From positions 52,160-116,159 of the forward strand of contig NZ_JAKIKR010000009.1 of NCBI RefSeq assembly GCF_023284025.1: DNA of 64,000 nucleotides, given 5' to 3'. Below the pieces are notes generated by a model. It did not search any database, was not told the origin of the DNA, and saw nothing but the letters and a program-made list of their open reading frames with translations. Numbering within the stretch: the stretch's first letter is position 1; each line of letters begins with the position of its first letter. Shown piece by piece: positions 40,097 through 48,751 of this stretch. The DNA comes from Shewanella abyssi. GTDB lineage: Bacteria; Pseudomonadota; Gammaproteobacteria; Enterobacterales; Shewanellaceae. Position numbers and translations under genes: made by a program.

Positions 40097-42862
40097 ATGC
40101 CAAGCTGTAAAACGACCTGTGCGTACTGTGGGGTTGGCTGTGGAATTACAGTTAATAACCTTAATGAAAATGACACTATTAGCTTTTCGCAGCATCAAAC
40201 TCTGACGGTTACGGGTGATAGTGAGCACACGGCTAATTCGGGTGACTTATGCGGTAAAGGCCTCGCGTTAATCGACAGTTTAGATATTCCCAATAAACTC
40301 TTGTATCCACGTCGACAGGTTAACGCTGGCATAGATGACAGCTATCAAAACATTAGTTGGCCGGCCGCTGTCGCCGAAATAGCGGAAAAATTTAGCAGCG
40401 CCATTGCTAAACATGGCCCCGATTCTGTTGCATTTTATCTTTCGGGTCAGCTGCTCACAGAAGATTATTATGTCGCTAATAAATTGGCCAAAGGTTTTTT
40501 GGCTACCGCAAATGTAGACACTAATTCCAGGTTATGTATGTCGTCTGCGGTGAGCGCCCATATACGAGCGTTTGGTGAGGATGTTGTTCCAGGTTGTTAT
40601 GAAGACCTGCAACTTAGCGATGTCGTCGTATTAGTCGGTGCGAATACTGCTTGGACGCATCCGGTACTGTTTAAGAAAATACTTGCTGCTCGCGCTGAGC
40701 ATGGCACTAAAATAGTGGTCATCGATCCACGTCTAACCGCCACGGCGTCGCAAGCGGATCTGCATCTGCAGCTTTCTCCTGGTTCGGATCTTCACTTGTT
40801 TAACGGTTTACTCTGTGCGATAGCAGATAAAGGTCAATCGAACCTTGAGTATATAAATAGTCATACCGAAGGATTTGAACAAGCGCTTAATAGTGCCCGT
40901 GAAGACGGTGAAACCCTTGCCGACATTGCTCATCTTACTGGACTTGAAGCCAAGCAAATTGACTATTTTTACGCGCTTTACCAACAAGGCAATAAAGTGG
41001 TTACCGCTAGCAGCCAAGGGGTTAATCAGTCAACTTCTGGCACAAATACCGCCAATGCAATCATTAATTGTCACTTAGCCCGCGGGGATATCGGTCAAGC
41101 AGGCTGTGGCCCTTTATCGTTAACAGGTCAACCCAATGCGATGGGAGGCCGTGAAGTGGGCGGCTTGGCAACCCAGTTAGCCTGCCACCTTGGATTTTCA
41201 GAGCCTGAGCGGCAGTTAGTCGAAGCGTTCTGGCAAACAACAGCGCTACCAACATCAACAGGGTTAACAGCGACTGAGATGTTTGCCGCTATGGCAAACG
41301 GAAAAATAAAGGCTGTGTGGATATTGGGGACTAACCCCGCAGTTTCAATGCCTGATACACAACTCGTCAAAAGGGCACTACAACAATGTGATTATGTAGT
41401 GGTTTCCGATATCACCGCTGACACCGATACCGCAAAATATGCCGATGTGCTTTTACCGGCCCAGGGTTGGTCAGAAAAGTCGGGAACCGTCACTAACAGT
41501 GAGCGAACCATTAGCCGCCAGCGAGGCTTTATTCAGCCTCAAGGAGAGTCAAAAGCAGATTGGTGGGCGCTGTGTGAAGTCGCAAAAGCACTTGGGTTTG
41601 CAGCGGCGTTTGCATTTAAAGACAGTGCCGATATTTTTAATGAATATGCTAGGTTAACAGCAAAAGTACAGCAGCAATTTCCACATAAACAGTTATCACT
41701 AGCGGGTTTATCTGACCTAAGCGCTAGCCAATATGAGCAACTTTTACCCACACAATGGCCTGTGACTGACTTTCAGTCGGTTGGCCAACGAAATGTGCGT
41801 CTATTCTCCCAAGGTCAGTTTGCGACTCCAAGTGGTAAAGCTCATTTTGTCGAAACTCGATTATCTAAGGACGGTAACAGTCAAACCCCGATGGGCTCTG
41901 ACGCTTTGAGCCAAAATCAAGTGCGCTTAAACAGTGGCCGTAGCCGCGATCAATGGCACACAATGACAAGAACCGGTCATATTGAGCAACTAGCAGCATC
42001 GCACTATCAACCAGAATTGATGCTGAATACTCGAACGCTTAAAAAGCATGAGTTGGAGCCTGATGGCTTGGTGGCGATTAAAACCGATAATTTAGCACAA
42101 CCACTTATCGCTCGCGTTGTTATCGATGAGTCACTACTGAAAGATACAGCATTTCTTTCAATGCATTGGTCGACGCAATTTAGCAAAAGTGGTGGCGTAA
42201 ATAAGGTCGTTAAAGCTACGGTTGACCCTTTCTCGAAGCAACCAGGTTTTAAAAACCAATGGGTGGAACTGCAACATCAACAGGTGGTGGAGCAAGGGAT
42301 AGAGTGGGGCCAGCCTTTAGTCGATACTGACCGACTATGTTGGGATGTAAAGCAGCAACTGCGGGGTGGCGTTTGTCGCCATATTGCGGCGGAGTCCAAT
42401 ATTTCAGCATCGATGATGGCAGCTGAACCTCATAATAAGTTGCCCTCACAGCGTGTTTTACGGTGGCGAGAACACGACAAACTGATCCACTGCACTATCA
42501 ATCAAGGTAACCTCAAAAGCTTACTTATCACAGCTGAACACGCGCTAGATATTGATGTTAACGCAATTCAATTGTTCATTAATAGTCCATTTAACCCACA
42601 ATTTATTAAACACTTACATCAGCTATTACGAGCGGGCAGCAGTAAAGTCGTCTGCGCCTGTACTGGAGTGACAGAGAAAGACATTGAGCAGCAGATGTGT
42701 GCAGATTTTGATGGTGGCGCGACCACTATCCCTTCGATCGTCGATGCAGTGCAGCAAAAGCTAAAATGCAGTGCTGTGTGTGGCAGTTGTTTAAACCAAG
42801 TCAAAGATCTTGCCAATGCAGTTATTGCTGACAAACAGAAATCTAACAGGGAAGTCGCTTAA
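40097..42862 (+). CDS. nasA: assimilatory nitrate reductase, catalytic subunit
   Basis: Cytoplasmic molybdenum enzyme reducing nitrate to nitrite for nitrogen assimilation. 921 residues. N-terminal [4Fe-4S] motif CAYCGVGC with the fourth Cys in GDLCGKG. The Mo-bis-MGD domains contain SGQLLTEDYYVANKLAKGF, NSRLCMSSAV (Cys likely the Mo ligand) and GQPNAMGGREVGG. The C-terminal 60 residues form a BFD-like [2Fe-2S] domain (CACTGVTEKD ... KCSAVCGSC), as in electron-accepting assimilatory reductases. The absence of a signal peptide and the siroheme gene coupled behind it support assimilation. The stop overlaps the next start (TAATG). Confidence 0.96.
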   Translation: MPSCKTTCAYCGVGCGITVNNLNENDTISFSQHQTLTVTGDSEHTANSGDLCGKGLALIDSLDIPNKLLYPRRQVNAGIDDSYQNISWPAAVAEIAEKFSSAIAKHGPDSVAFYLSGQLLTEDYYVANKLAKGFLATANVDTNSRLCMSSAVSAHIRAFGEDVVPGCYEDLQLSDVVVLVGANTAWTHPVLFKKILAARAEHGTKIVVIDPRLTATASQADLHLQLSPGSDLHLFNGLLCAIADKGQSNLEYINSHTEGFEQALNSAREDGETLADIAHLTGLEAKQIDYFYALYQQGNKVVTASSQGVNQSTSGTNTANAIINCHLARGDIGQAGCGPLSLTGQPNAMGGREVGGLATQLACHLGFSEPERQLVEAFWQTTALPTSTGLTATEMFAAMANGKIKAVWILGTNPAVSMPDTQLVKRALQQCDYVVVSDITADTDTAKYADVLLPAQGWSEKSGTVTNSERTISRQRGFIQPQGESKADWWALCEVAKALGFAAAFAFKDSADIFNEYARLTAKVQQQFPHKQLSLAGLSDLSASQYEQLLPTQWPVTDFQSVGQRNVRLFSQGQFATPSGKAHFVETRLSKDGNSQTPMGSDALSQNQVRLNSGRSRDQWHTMTRTGHIEQLAASHYQPELMLNTRTLKKHELEPDGLVAIKTDNLAQPLIARVVIDESLLKDTAFLSMHWSTQFSKSGGVNKVVKATVDPFSKQPGFKNQWVELQHQQVVEQGIEWGQPLVDTDRLCWDVKQQLRGGVCRHIAAESNISASMMAAEPHNKLPSQRVLRWREHDKLIHCTINQGNLKSLLITAEHALDIDVNAIQLFINSPFNPQFIKHLHQLLRAGSSKVVCACTGVTEKDIEQQMCADFDGGATTIPSIVDAVQQKLKCSAVCGSCLNQVKDLANAVIADKQKSNREVA

Positions 42863-43770
42863 TGAAACTCAATCAAATAGCCAGTATAACGCCATTAATG
42901 GCTGAAGGTGTTTTGCTGATGCTGCAGCGAATTAATGACTCTATTTGTGCTGATGAAGCTAATTTTGTGACCATTGTCGGTGCGGGTTGTGGCGATATCG
43001 ACATGCTAACGATTAAGGCGGCGAGAGCGATTGCCACCGCAGAAGCGATTGTGTACGACAATTTGGTCAGTAAAGATATTTTGCAGTTAGCCTCTGATGG
43101 TTGTGAGATGTATTACATGGGGAAATGTTTTGCAAAACTCAGTGCAACTCAAGAGCAAATAAACCAGAAGCTGCTGCAGTTAAGCCAACAAGGCAAGGCG
43201 GTTACTCGCCTTAAGGGGGGAGATCCTAATGTGTTTGGTCGAGGCTCTGAAGAGGCGGTATTTTTGGCTAAAAACGGCGTAAAAAGTACATTTGTTGCAG
43301 GCGTTACCGCCGCATTAGGCTGTGCAGCCAGTGCGGGCATCCCCTTGACCCATAGAAAGGTGGCTCGGTCGGTAACGTTTGTGACCGGACACCTTTGTGA
43401 TGATACGGTAATTGAGTGGGCGGGATTGCTGGCAGCCAGAAGTACCATGGTGTTTTACATGGGTAAAGAGAGGGCGGCCGAGATTGCACATGGGTTATTG
43501 CAAGCAGGTGCAAAACTCTCATTACCCGTCGCTTTCATTAGTAACGGTGCACGAGAGAATCAATCGATAGTGAGCACATCGGTGCAAGATATGGCTGACG
43601 TTGCTACGACCATCAGCGTCGACGGCCCAACATTGTTGATTGTTGGAGAGGTGGTTGGTATTGGGCAAGAACTCAGCCAGTTGTTGCTTGCTTGCGATAT
43701 CAAAAGCGATAGTAAATTTGATAGTAAATCCGATGCCGAGTGCGATGTGTCGGAGCGTGCATATGGATGA
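42862..43770 (+). CDS. cobA: uroporphyrinogen-III C-methyltransferase (siroheme synthesis)
   Basis: Makes precorrin-2, the precursor of siroheme needed by the nitrite reductase encoded downstream. 302 residues. The tetrapyrrole-methylase core is plain: TIVGAGCGDIDMLTIKAARAI, EAIVYDNLVS, RLKGGDPNVFGRGSEEA and GIPLTHRKVARSVTFVTGH. A 38-residue N-terminal extension precedes the core. The C terminus has a short Asp/Ser/Lys tandem-like tail. It lacks the dehydrogenase/ferrochelatase half of CysG. Overlaps nasA by one base and the next gene by eight, so it is a dedicated operon copy. Confidence 0.95.
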   Translation: MKLNQIASITPLMAEGVLLMLQRINDSICADEANFVTIVGAGCGDIDMLTIKAARAIATAEAIVYDNLVSKDILQLASDGCEMYYMGKCFAKLSATQEQINQKLLQLSQQGKAVTRLKGGDPNVFGRGSEEAVFLAKNGVKSTFVAGVTAALGCAASAGIPLTHRKVARSVTFVTGHLCDDTVIEWAGLLAARSTMVFYMGKERAAEIAHGLLQAGAKLSLPVAFISNGARENQSIVSTSVQDMADVATTISVDGPTLLIVGEVVGIGQELSQLLLACDIKSDSKFDSKSDAECDVSERAYG

Positions 43771-44950
43771 GCAAAACCAACAGCTCATTGGGGTGTCTGA
43801 GCCTGCAGAATATCGACAGCTTATTAAAGTGCTGGCTCGAGGTAAAAAAGGTTCTCGGTCATTGACCTTAATTGAAAGCTTTCAGTTAGTACGAGGTTTT
43901 TACGACAAAATAGGCACAGTGACACAGCTCAGTGTGGCGGTAATGTTGATGCGGGTAAAGGGAGAGGTGGCAGCAGAAGTCGCGGGCACGGCACTTGCGC
44001 TGCGTTCAACCATCGATAACCAATGGCAACAGCTGGACGTCGATATTGACTGGCCTTGCTATGGCGCAAAGCGCGATCAGCTTCCCTACTTGCTACTTAG
44101 CGCCAAACTGTTGGCAGAAAATGGCTATCGGATCTTACTGCACGGCGACAATCGGGTACTTCCTCATCGGCAACATATTGCGCACTTCATTGAAGCGCTA
44201 GGGATTGTTAGTGTGTCTTCTGCGGCTGAAGCGCAAGTCGCGTTAACATCATCTGGGATCTGTTATGTCAATGGCGATGTATTCTCATCTCTTGTAAGCT
44301 CATTTACTGATATTCACCAAGAGATGGGTCTAAGGAGTCTTTTTCAAAGTGCTATCCGCTGTATAAACCCGACAAATGCCAACCTTAGTCTCAGAAGTTA
44401 TTTTCATCCAGGCTTAGATGAGACCCATATACATGTTGCTAAACTCATGGCTGAAATTGAGCCAACGTTAGGTAAAACGACGGTGGCGATATTTAAAGGC
44501 TACCAAGGAGAGTGTGAGTTAAACCCGAGGTCGAGCGCTAGTATCAATGTTGTAAAGCGCGAAGGGGTTAGCCAACTTGAGATCCCAACGCAACTCAATG
44601 CATTAATCGGCAGCAAGGCGCAAAAGGAGGAACTTCAAGCGCAGTGGTTAACTGAGCTTTGGCATGGTGAGCAGAGAAATGGTAACGGTACTGGTCACTC
44701 AACGGAATCACTTAGAGCATACAGCGCTGTACTCACCAATACTGCGGTACTACTGATGTTAACAGACTCTTCCCTCAGTATTGATCGCGCTAAGATGTTG
44801 GCGGCTGAATATTGGATGAGCCGAAGAACCTATTCTGTAAGTCAAGACACTCATTTTCTCAGCGACGCGAAGGCTGTTGATTCTACACTACAGCATCCAT
44901 GTTTTGTTACTCATGTGGAGGTGAGCAATGCGCATATTGACCCTGTTTGA
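43763..44950 (+). CDS. YbiB/TrpD2-like protein of the anthranilate phosphoribosyltransferase fold
   Basis: 395 residues from the ATG at 43763, which has CGGAG upstream and overlaps the methyltransferase end. It shows the TrpD-like fold: an N-terminal helical domain (EYRQLIKVLARGKKGSRSLT), LAENGYRILLHGDNRV, LGIVSVSSAAEAQVAL and LRSLFQSAIRCINPTNANLSLRSYFHPG. YbiB homologues of this family bind nucleic acids rather than transfer phosphoribosyl groups. Genes of this type recur in proteobacterial nitrate-assimilation clusters, often near nasT, with unknown role. It overlaps nasT by 23 bases, so co-expression is certain if either is made. Confidence 0.85.
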   Translation: MDEQNQQLIGVSEPAEYRQLIKVLARGKKGSRSLTLIESFQLVRGFYDKIGTVTQLSVAVMLMRVKGEVAAEVAGTALALRSTIDNQWQQLDVDIDWPCYGAKRDQLPYLLLSAKLLAENGYRILLHGDNRVLPHRQHIAHFIEALGIVSVSSAAEAQVALTSSGICYVNGDVFSSLVSSFTDIHQEMGLRSLFQSAIRCINPTNANLSLRSYFHPGLDETHIHVAKLMAEIEPTLGKTTVAIFKGYQGECELNPRSSASINVVKREGVSQLEIPTQLNALIGSKAQKEELQAQWLTELWHGEQRNGNGTGHSTESLRAYSAVLTNTAVLLMLTDSSLSIDRAKMLAAEYWMSRRTYSVSQDTHFLSDAKAVDSTLQHPCFVTHVEVSNAHIDPV

Positions 44951-45479
44951 ATTTACTGACCGAGAGCCGTTATTAAACCGCGTTGCTAAGTCCAATATTG
45001 AGCTCATAAAGCTTGACTCACTATCGGCGTTTGAACGTTTTTCGCTAAAAACAGACAGTGATATTGTGCTGCTATGCGTGGAGTCTATTACCGCAACCCA
45101 CGTCAAATTCATCGAGCGATTAATGCGGTTTGCGCCGCTACCACTCATCATTACCTCAAAGAGTGCAGAACTCTCAGACATTGCTGCGCTTTTACACTGT
45201 GGACGAGTGACCTATATACCGCAACAATTTGATTTTGAACGTCTCGATAAGATTATACAGCTGGCATGCATCCGGTTTACCACGGCAACTCAACTGCTCA
45301 ATAAACTGACGGAACTTGAGCAAAGTATTGATGAGCAAAAGTTAGTTAATGTCGCCAAGCAGCAGCTGCAACAATCGGGATTATCAGAAAGCGATGCACA
45401 TACAGCGCTGCAACAACAAGCGATGAGCAGTGGCAGGAGCTTGGCCAGCATTGCGGCCAATCTTTGTCATAGTAGATGA
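44928..45479 (+). CDS. nasT: NasT-like ANTAR-domain antitermination regulator
   Basis: 183 residues, start ATG with AGGTGAG. An N-terminal receiver-like domain (about 1-120) has CVESIT where response regulators carry the phospho-accepting Asp, so it is probably not phosphorylated. The C-terminal ANTAR domain (about 125-180) includes QKLVNVAKQQLQQSGLSESD and QQQAMSSGRSLASIAANL. In Azotobacter, Paracoccus and others NasT reads through a leader terminator of the nas mRNA and is held inactive by the nitrate sensor NasS. Here a terminator-bearing leader follows directly, ahead of nirB, but no NasS-like gene is adjacent. Confidence 0.88.
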   Translation: MRILTLFEFTDREPLLNRVAKSNIELIKLDSLSAFERFSLKTDSDIVLLCVESITATHVKFIERLMRFAPLPLIITSKSAELSDIAALLHCGRVTYIPQQFDFERLDKIIQLACIRFTTATQLLNKLTELEQSIDEQKLVNVAKQQLQQSGLSESDAHTALQQQAMSSGRSLASIAANLCHSR

Positions 45480-45632
45480 GTTCGCCACATTGCACCCAAA
45501 TAACCACCCGCTAACCACATTGGTGCAATTGCACCGTTCAAGCTATTTTTATTTCGCTTTTATTGTTTTGCTGCGAATGACTTTATTGTTTATTAACAGT
45601 GGCTTATTGGATATATTTGATTCAATGTAAAT
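45480..45632 (+). promoter_or_regulatory. upstream activating region of the nirB unit
   Basis: Three NtrC-half-site-like words occur in 45 bases: TGCACC (45491-45496), TGGTGCA (45521-45527) and GCACC (45531-45535), the last two forming a GGTGCA-AT-TGCACC palindrome. They sit 100-140 bases before the sigma-54 promoter, a normal enhancer distance. The orientation of the close pair is reversed relative to the classical site, so assignment to NtrC is inference. Confidence 0.5.
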
Positions 45633-45648
45633 TGGCATACTCTCTGCA
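45633..45648 (+). promoter_or_regulatory. sigma-54 promoter of the nirB unit
   Basis: TTGGCAT-ACTCT-CTGCA: GG (45634-45635) and GC (45646-45647) are ten bases apart, as required for sigma-54. Transcription would start near 45658, giving a leader of about 135 bases. Confidence 0.75.
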
Positions 45649-45715
45649 ATATAGAAAGAGAAGTGAAGAGAATAGAACAATCAGTTTAGATAGCTAACAA
45701 TTTGAATTTTTTGGC

Positions 45716-45754
45716 AAAGGCGCCATCTCCTGCAAAGGAGATTGGCGCCTTTTT
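45716..45754 (+). terminator. leader terminator / attenuator ahead of nirB
   Basis: GGCGCCA-TCTCC, loop TGCAAA, GGAGA-T-TGGCGCC, then TTTTT. It lies between the sigma-54 promoter and the nirB start, so without antitermination the operon would not be read. A smaller stem-loop (GTTTAG-ATAG-CTAAC, 45684-45698) precedes it. This two-hairpin layout is that of ANTAR-controlled leaders, although the loops do not clearly show the A1/G4 hexaloop pattern. Confidence 0.8.
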
Positions 45755-45794
45755 GTTGGCAAAAAGCCAGTGTGGATAGCGAGAGGGGCGATGT

Positions 45795-48410
45795 ATGAAA
45801 ACAAGTAAACCCAAGTTGGTCATTGTGGGAAACGGCATGGTTGGCCACCATTTTGTAGAGCAGTTATGTGAACAGCAGCTGAGCCAACACTATGATGTAG
45901 CGGTCTATGGTGCCGAAAAAATAGCGGCATACGACAGAGTGCAGCTGTCGAAATACTTTGCTAGCGGCAGTGCTGAAGAACTGATGTTAACCACACAAGC
46001 AGATTATGAAGCTAAAGGTGTCGAACTGCATTTGGGTCAGCAGGTTTCCCATATTGATACTGCTAATAAGCGGCTAACGGTTAATGGCCAGCAAACCCAG
46101 TATGACAAACTCGTACTGGCCACCGGCTCCTATCCGTTTGTACCGCCCATAAAAGGCAATGATCGTCGTGACTGTATGGTCTACCGCACCATTGAGGATC
46201 TAGAGGCGATTGAGCAAGCAGCGCTCAATGCCAGCTCTGGGGTGGTGATAGGCGGAGGATTACTCGGGCTTGAGGCGGCAAATGCATTGAGTGCCTTAGG
46301 TCTTGAGACTCATGTGGTTGAATTTGCGCCGCAGCTGATGTCCGTGCAGCTAAATGACAAAGGCGGTGAGCTACTAAAACAAAAAATACAGGCGCTAGGG
46401 CTGGGTGTGCATTTAAGTAAAGCCACTGAAGAGATCGTCGATGGGGAGAGTGCCCAGCATCGGCTTAACTTCAGTGATGGCAGCTTTTTAGAAACTGACA
46501 TGATTGTGTTTTCGGCGGGTATTCGTCCGCAAGATACATTGGCAAGAAGCAGTGATATCAGTGTTGGTGAGCGAGGTGGGATCGTGATTGACGATAACTG
46601 CCAGACATCTGCCAAAGATGTGTATGCGATAGGCGAATGTGCCTTATGGCAGCAAAAGATATTCGGCTTAGTTGCGCCGGGATACCAAATGGCAAAAGTG
46701 GCCTTGTCACAAATTGCGCAGCAGATGCCAGAGCGAGTGCAGGCTCCTTTGACATTTACCGGGGCAGACATGAGCACTAAGTTAAAATTACTTGGGGTCG
46801 ATGTCGCCTCTATCGGTGAGAGCCGAGGTTTTGCAGGCGCACAATACGTTGAGTTGAGCGACCTGCAGGCAGGGGTTTACAAAAAGTTATGGCTTGATGA
46901 AACAGGGCTTTATCTTCGCGGCGCCGTCCTTGTGGGTAATGTTGATGAGTACAGCCATTTATTGAGTCAGTACTTGTCAGGCGATGCGCTTGAGGAGCCA
47001 GCGGTAACCCTATTGCTGACCGATGAGTCAGCACCTTTAACACTAAAAGATAACGCCATAGTGTGTTCCTGCCATCAGGTGACCAAAGCCGATATTGTTG
47101 AGCAGGTGATCGCCGGTAATCATCAACTTGCTGAGATAAAGAGTTGTACCAAAGCGGCTTCAGGTTGTGGCGGGTGTTCGGCACTTGTACAACAGATCAT
47201 CGATGACACCATGCAGGCCCAAGGCTTAGACACAGAATCTGGGATCTGTTGTCACTTTGAGCATGATCGCCAGGCATTATTCCACCTGTGTCAGGTTGAA
47301 AATATACATGATTTTGAACACTTATATCAGCAACATGCCAAAGCGAATGCCTCGCCACTGGGGCTAGGATGCGATATCTGCAAACCCGTTGCTGCGTCTA
47401 TTTTTGCCACGCTAGAAAACCAATACGTGCTTAATGAAAAGCATGTCGCCCTGCAAGACAGTAACGACGCCTACCTCGGTAATCTACAAAAAGATGGTAG
47501 TTATTCGGTGGTGCCAAGGATCGCCGCCGGAGAGATCACCCCTGATAAGTTAATTGCCATGGGGCAAGTTGCCAAACGATATGATCTTTATACCAAGATA
47601 ACCGGAGGTCAGCGCATCGATATGTTTGGTGCACAGCTTGCAGATCTTCCGGCTATTTGGTCAGAGCTGATAGCACATGGTTTTGAGACTGGGCATGCCT
47701 ATGGAAAGTCGCTGCGTACGGTCAAATCATGTGTCGGCAATACGTGGTGTCGCTATGGCGTTCAAGACTCTATGGGGTTAGCGATTGCGTTGGAGCATAG
47801 ATATAAGGGTCTGCGTTCTCCGCACAAGATCAAGTTTGCTGTGTCGGGTTGCACCAGAGAGTGCGCCGAAGCGCAAAGCAAAGATATAGGAGTCATTGCG
47901 ACCGAAAAAGGCTGGAATCTGTTTGTGGGCGGTAATGGCGGCATGCGCCCAAGGCATGGCGATCTATTTGCCACAGATCTGTCCACAGAACAGTTAGTCC
48001 TGTACATCGACCGTATCTTAATGTTCTACAGCAAAACCGCAGCGCGTTTACAACGAACGTCGGTGTGGATGGAGTCACTCGCGGGTGGGCTTGAGTATTT
48101 ACAGTCGGTGATTATTGATGACGCATTAGGCGTGAATCATGCGTTAGAGCTGCAGATGGATAAAGTCGTCGCCAATTATCAGTGTGAATGGAAAACCAGC
48201 TTAGAAGATAAGGTCTTTCTACAGCGTTTTAGTGAGTTTGTGAATCCAGAAAATGCCCCCGCTAGCACTAAAAAACAGTATCAATATCAACGTGAACAGA
48301 AGTTTCCAATAGCGTCTGATGTGCAAACGTTTACCGAGATAAATCGCAGTGGATCAGGCGCCGGGGATATCGCTATCACCCTGCTGGATGAAGAGGAGGT
48401 GTTGGTATGA
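45795..48410 (+). CDS. nirB: NAD(P)H nitrite reductase, large subunit
   Basis: Reduces nitrite to ammonium in the cytoplasm. 871 residues. N-terminal FAD/NAD-binding domain (LVIVGNGMVGHHFVEQL; VVIGGGLLGLEAANAL). A BFD-like [2Fe-2S] domain starts near 420 (CSCHQVTKAD ... CTKAASGCGGCSALV). The C-terminal sulfite/nitrite-reductase half has the siroheme-[4Fe-4S] cysteines CVGNTWC and CTRECAEAQSK. All cofactor motifs are intact. Translation start ATG at 45795. The stop overlaps nirD (ATGA). Confidence 0.97.
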   Translation: MKTSKPKLVIVGNGMVGHHFVEQLCEQQLSQHYDVAVYGAEKIAAYDRVQLSKYFASGSAEELMLTTQADYEAKGVELHLGQQVSHIDTANKRLTVNGQQTQYDKLVLATGSYPFVPPIKGNDRRDCMVYRTIEDLEAIEQAALNASSGVVIGGGLLGLEAANALSALGLETHVVEFAPQLMSVQLNDKGGELLKQKIQALGLGVHLSKATEEIVDGESAQHRLNFSDGSFLETDMIVFSAGIRPQDTLARSSDISVGERGGIVIDDNCQTSAKDVYAIGECALWQQKIFGLVAPGYQMAKVALSQIAQQMPERVQAPLTFTGADMSTKLKLLGVDVASIGESRGFAGAQYVELSDLQAGVYKKLWLDETGLYLRGAVLVGNVDEYSHLLSQYLSGDALEEPAVTLLLTDESAPLTLKDNAIVCSCHQVTKADIVEQVIAGNHQLAEIKSCTKAASGCGGCSALVQQIIDDTMQAQGLDTESGICCHFEHDRQALFHLCQVENIHDFEHLYQQHAKANASPLGLGCDICKPVAASIFATLENQYVLNEKHVALQDSNDAYLGNLQKDGSYSVVPRIAAGEITPDKLIAMGQVAKRYDLYTKITGGQRIDMFGAQLADLPAIWSELIAHGFETGHAYGKSLRTVKSCVGNTWCRYGVQDSMGLAIALEHRYKGLRSPHKIKFAVSGCTRECAEAQSKDIGVIATEKGWNLFVGGNGGMRPRHGDLFATDLSTEQLVLYIDRILMFYSKTAARLQRTSVWMESLAGGLEYLQSVIIDDALGVNHALELQMDKVVANYQCEWKTSLEDKVFLQRFSEFVNPENAPASTKKQYQYQREQKFPIASDVQTFTEINRSGSGAGDIAITLLDEEEVLV

Positions 48411-48751
48411 GTTGGGTCAATATTTGTGAGGAATCGCTGTTGCCAGCAAGAAGAGGTGTTGCAGCATGGGTCGCTGGCAGGGCCGTGGCGGTATTTAACT
48501 TAGGAGAGGCCGGAATATTCGCGATTGATAATATTGATCCCGCGACTGGGGTTAGCGTGCTTTCTCGAGGATTATTGTGTGAACTCAATAATGAGCTGTA
48601 CGTTGCATCACCCATCCATAAACAGCACTACAGCTTAACGACGGGGAAGTGCTTGGAAAATGAATCGCTTAGTGTTGATGTTTTTGAAGTCAAATGTCAG
48701 TCAGGCAAGGTTCTGGCTCGTGCATTGGCTCAAGGAGGAGTGCTTCGATGA
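48407..48751 (+). CDS. nirD: nitrite reductase small subunit
   Basis: 114 residues with a Rieske-like fold but without the Cys/His cluster ligands, as expected for NirD: VNICEESLLPARRGVAAWVAG, NLGEAGIFAIDNIDPATG and VASPIHKQHYSLTTGKCL. It completes the nitrite reductase. Overlaps nirB by four bases and the porter gene by four. Confidence 0.93.
   Translation: MSWVNICEESLLPARRGVAAWVAGRAVAVFNLGEAGIFAIDNIDPATGVSVLSRGLLCELNNELYVASPIHKQHYSLTTGKCLENESLSVDVFEVKCQSGKVLARALAQGGVLR

Noticed and set aside
40097..42862. Formate dehydrogenase or periplasmic (Nap) nitrate reductase identity
   Set aside because: No Tat signal peptide; a BFD-like C-terminal domain and coupling to siroheme and nirBD genes fit assimilatory nitrate reductase.
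45430..45630. 66-aa ORF running past the nasT stop
   Set aside because: Out of frame with nasT, hydrophobic only at its end, and overlaps the enhancer-like region of the nirB promoter; no ribosome site.
45684..45740. Canonical ANTAR hexaloop pair in the nirB leader
   Set aside because: Two hairpins are visible, but the loops (ATAG and TGCAAA) do not show A at position 1 and G at position 4, so only the terminator is called.
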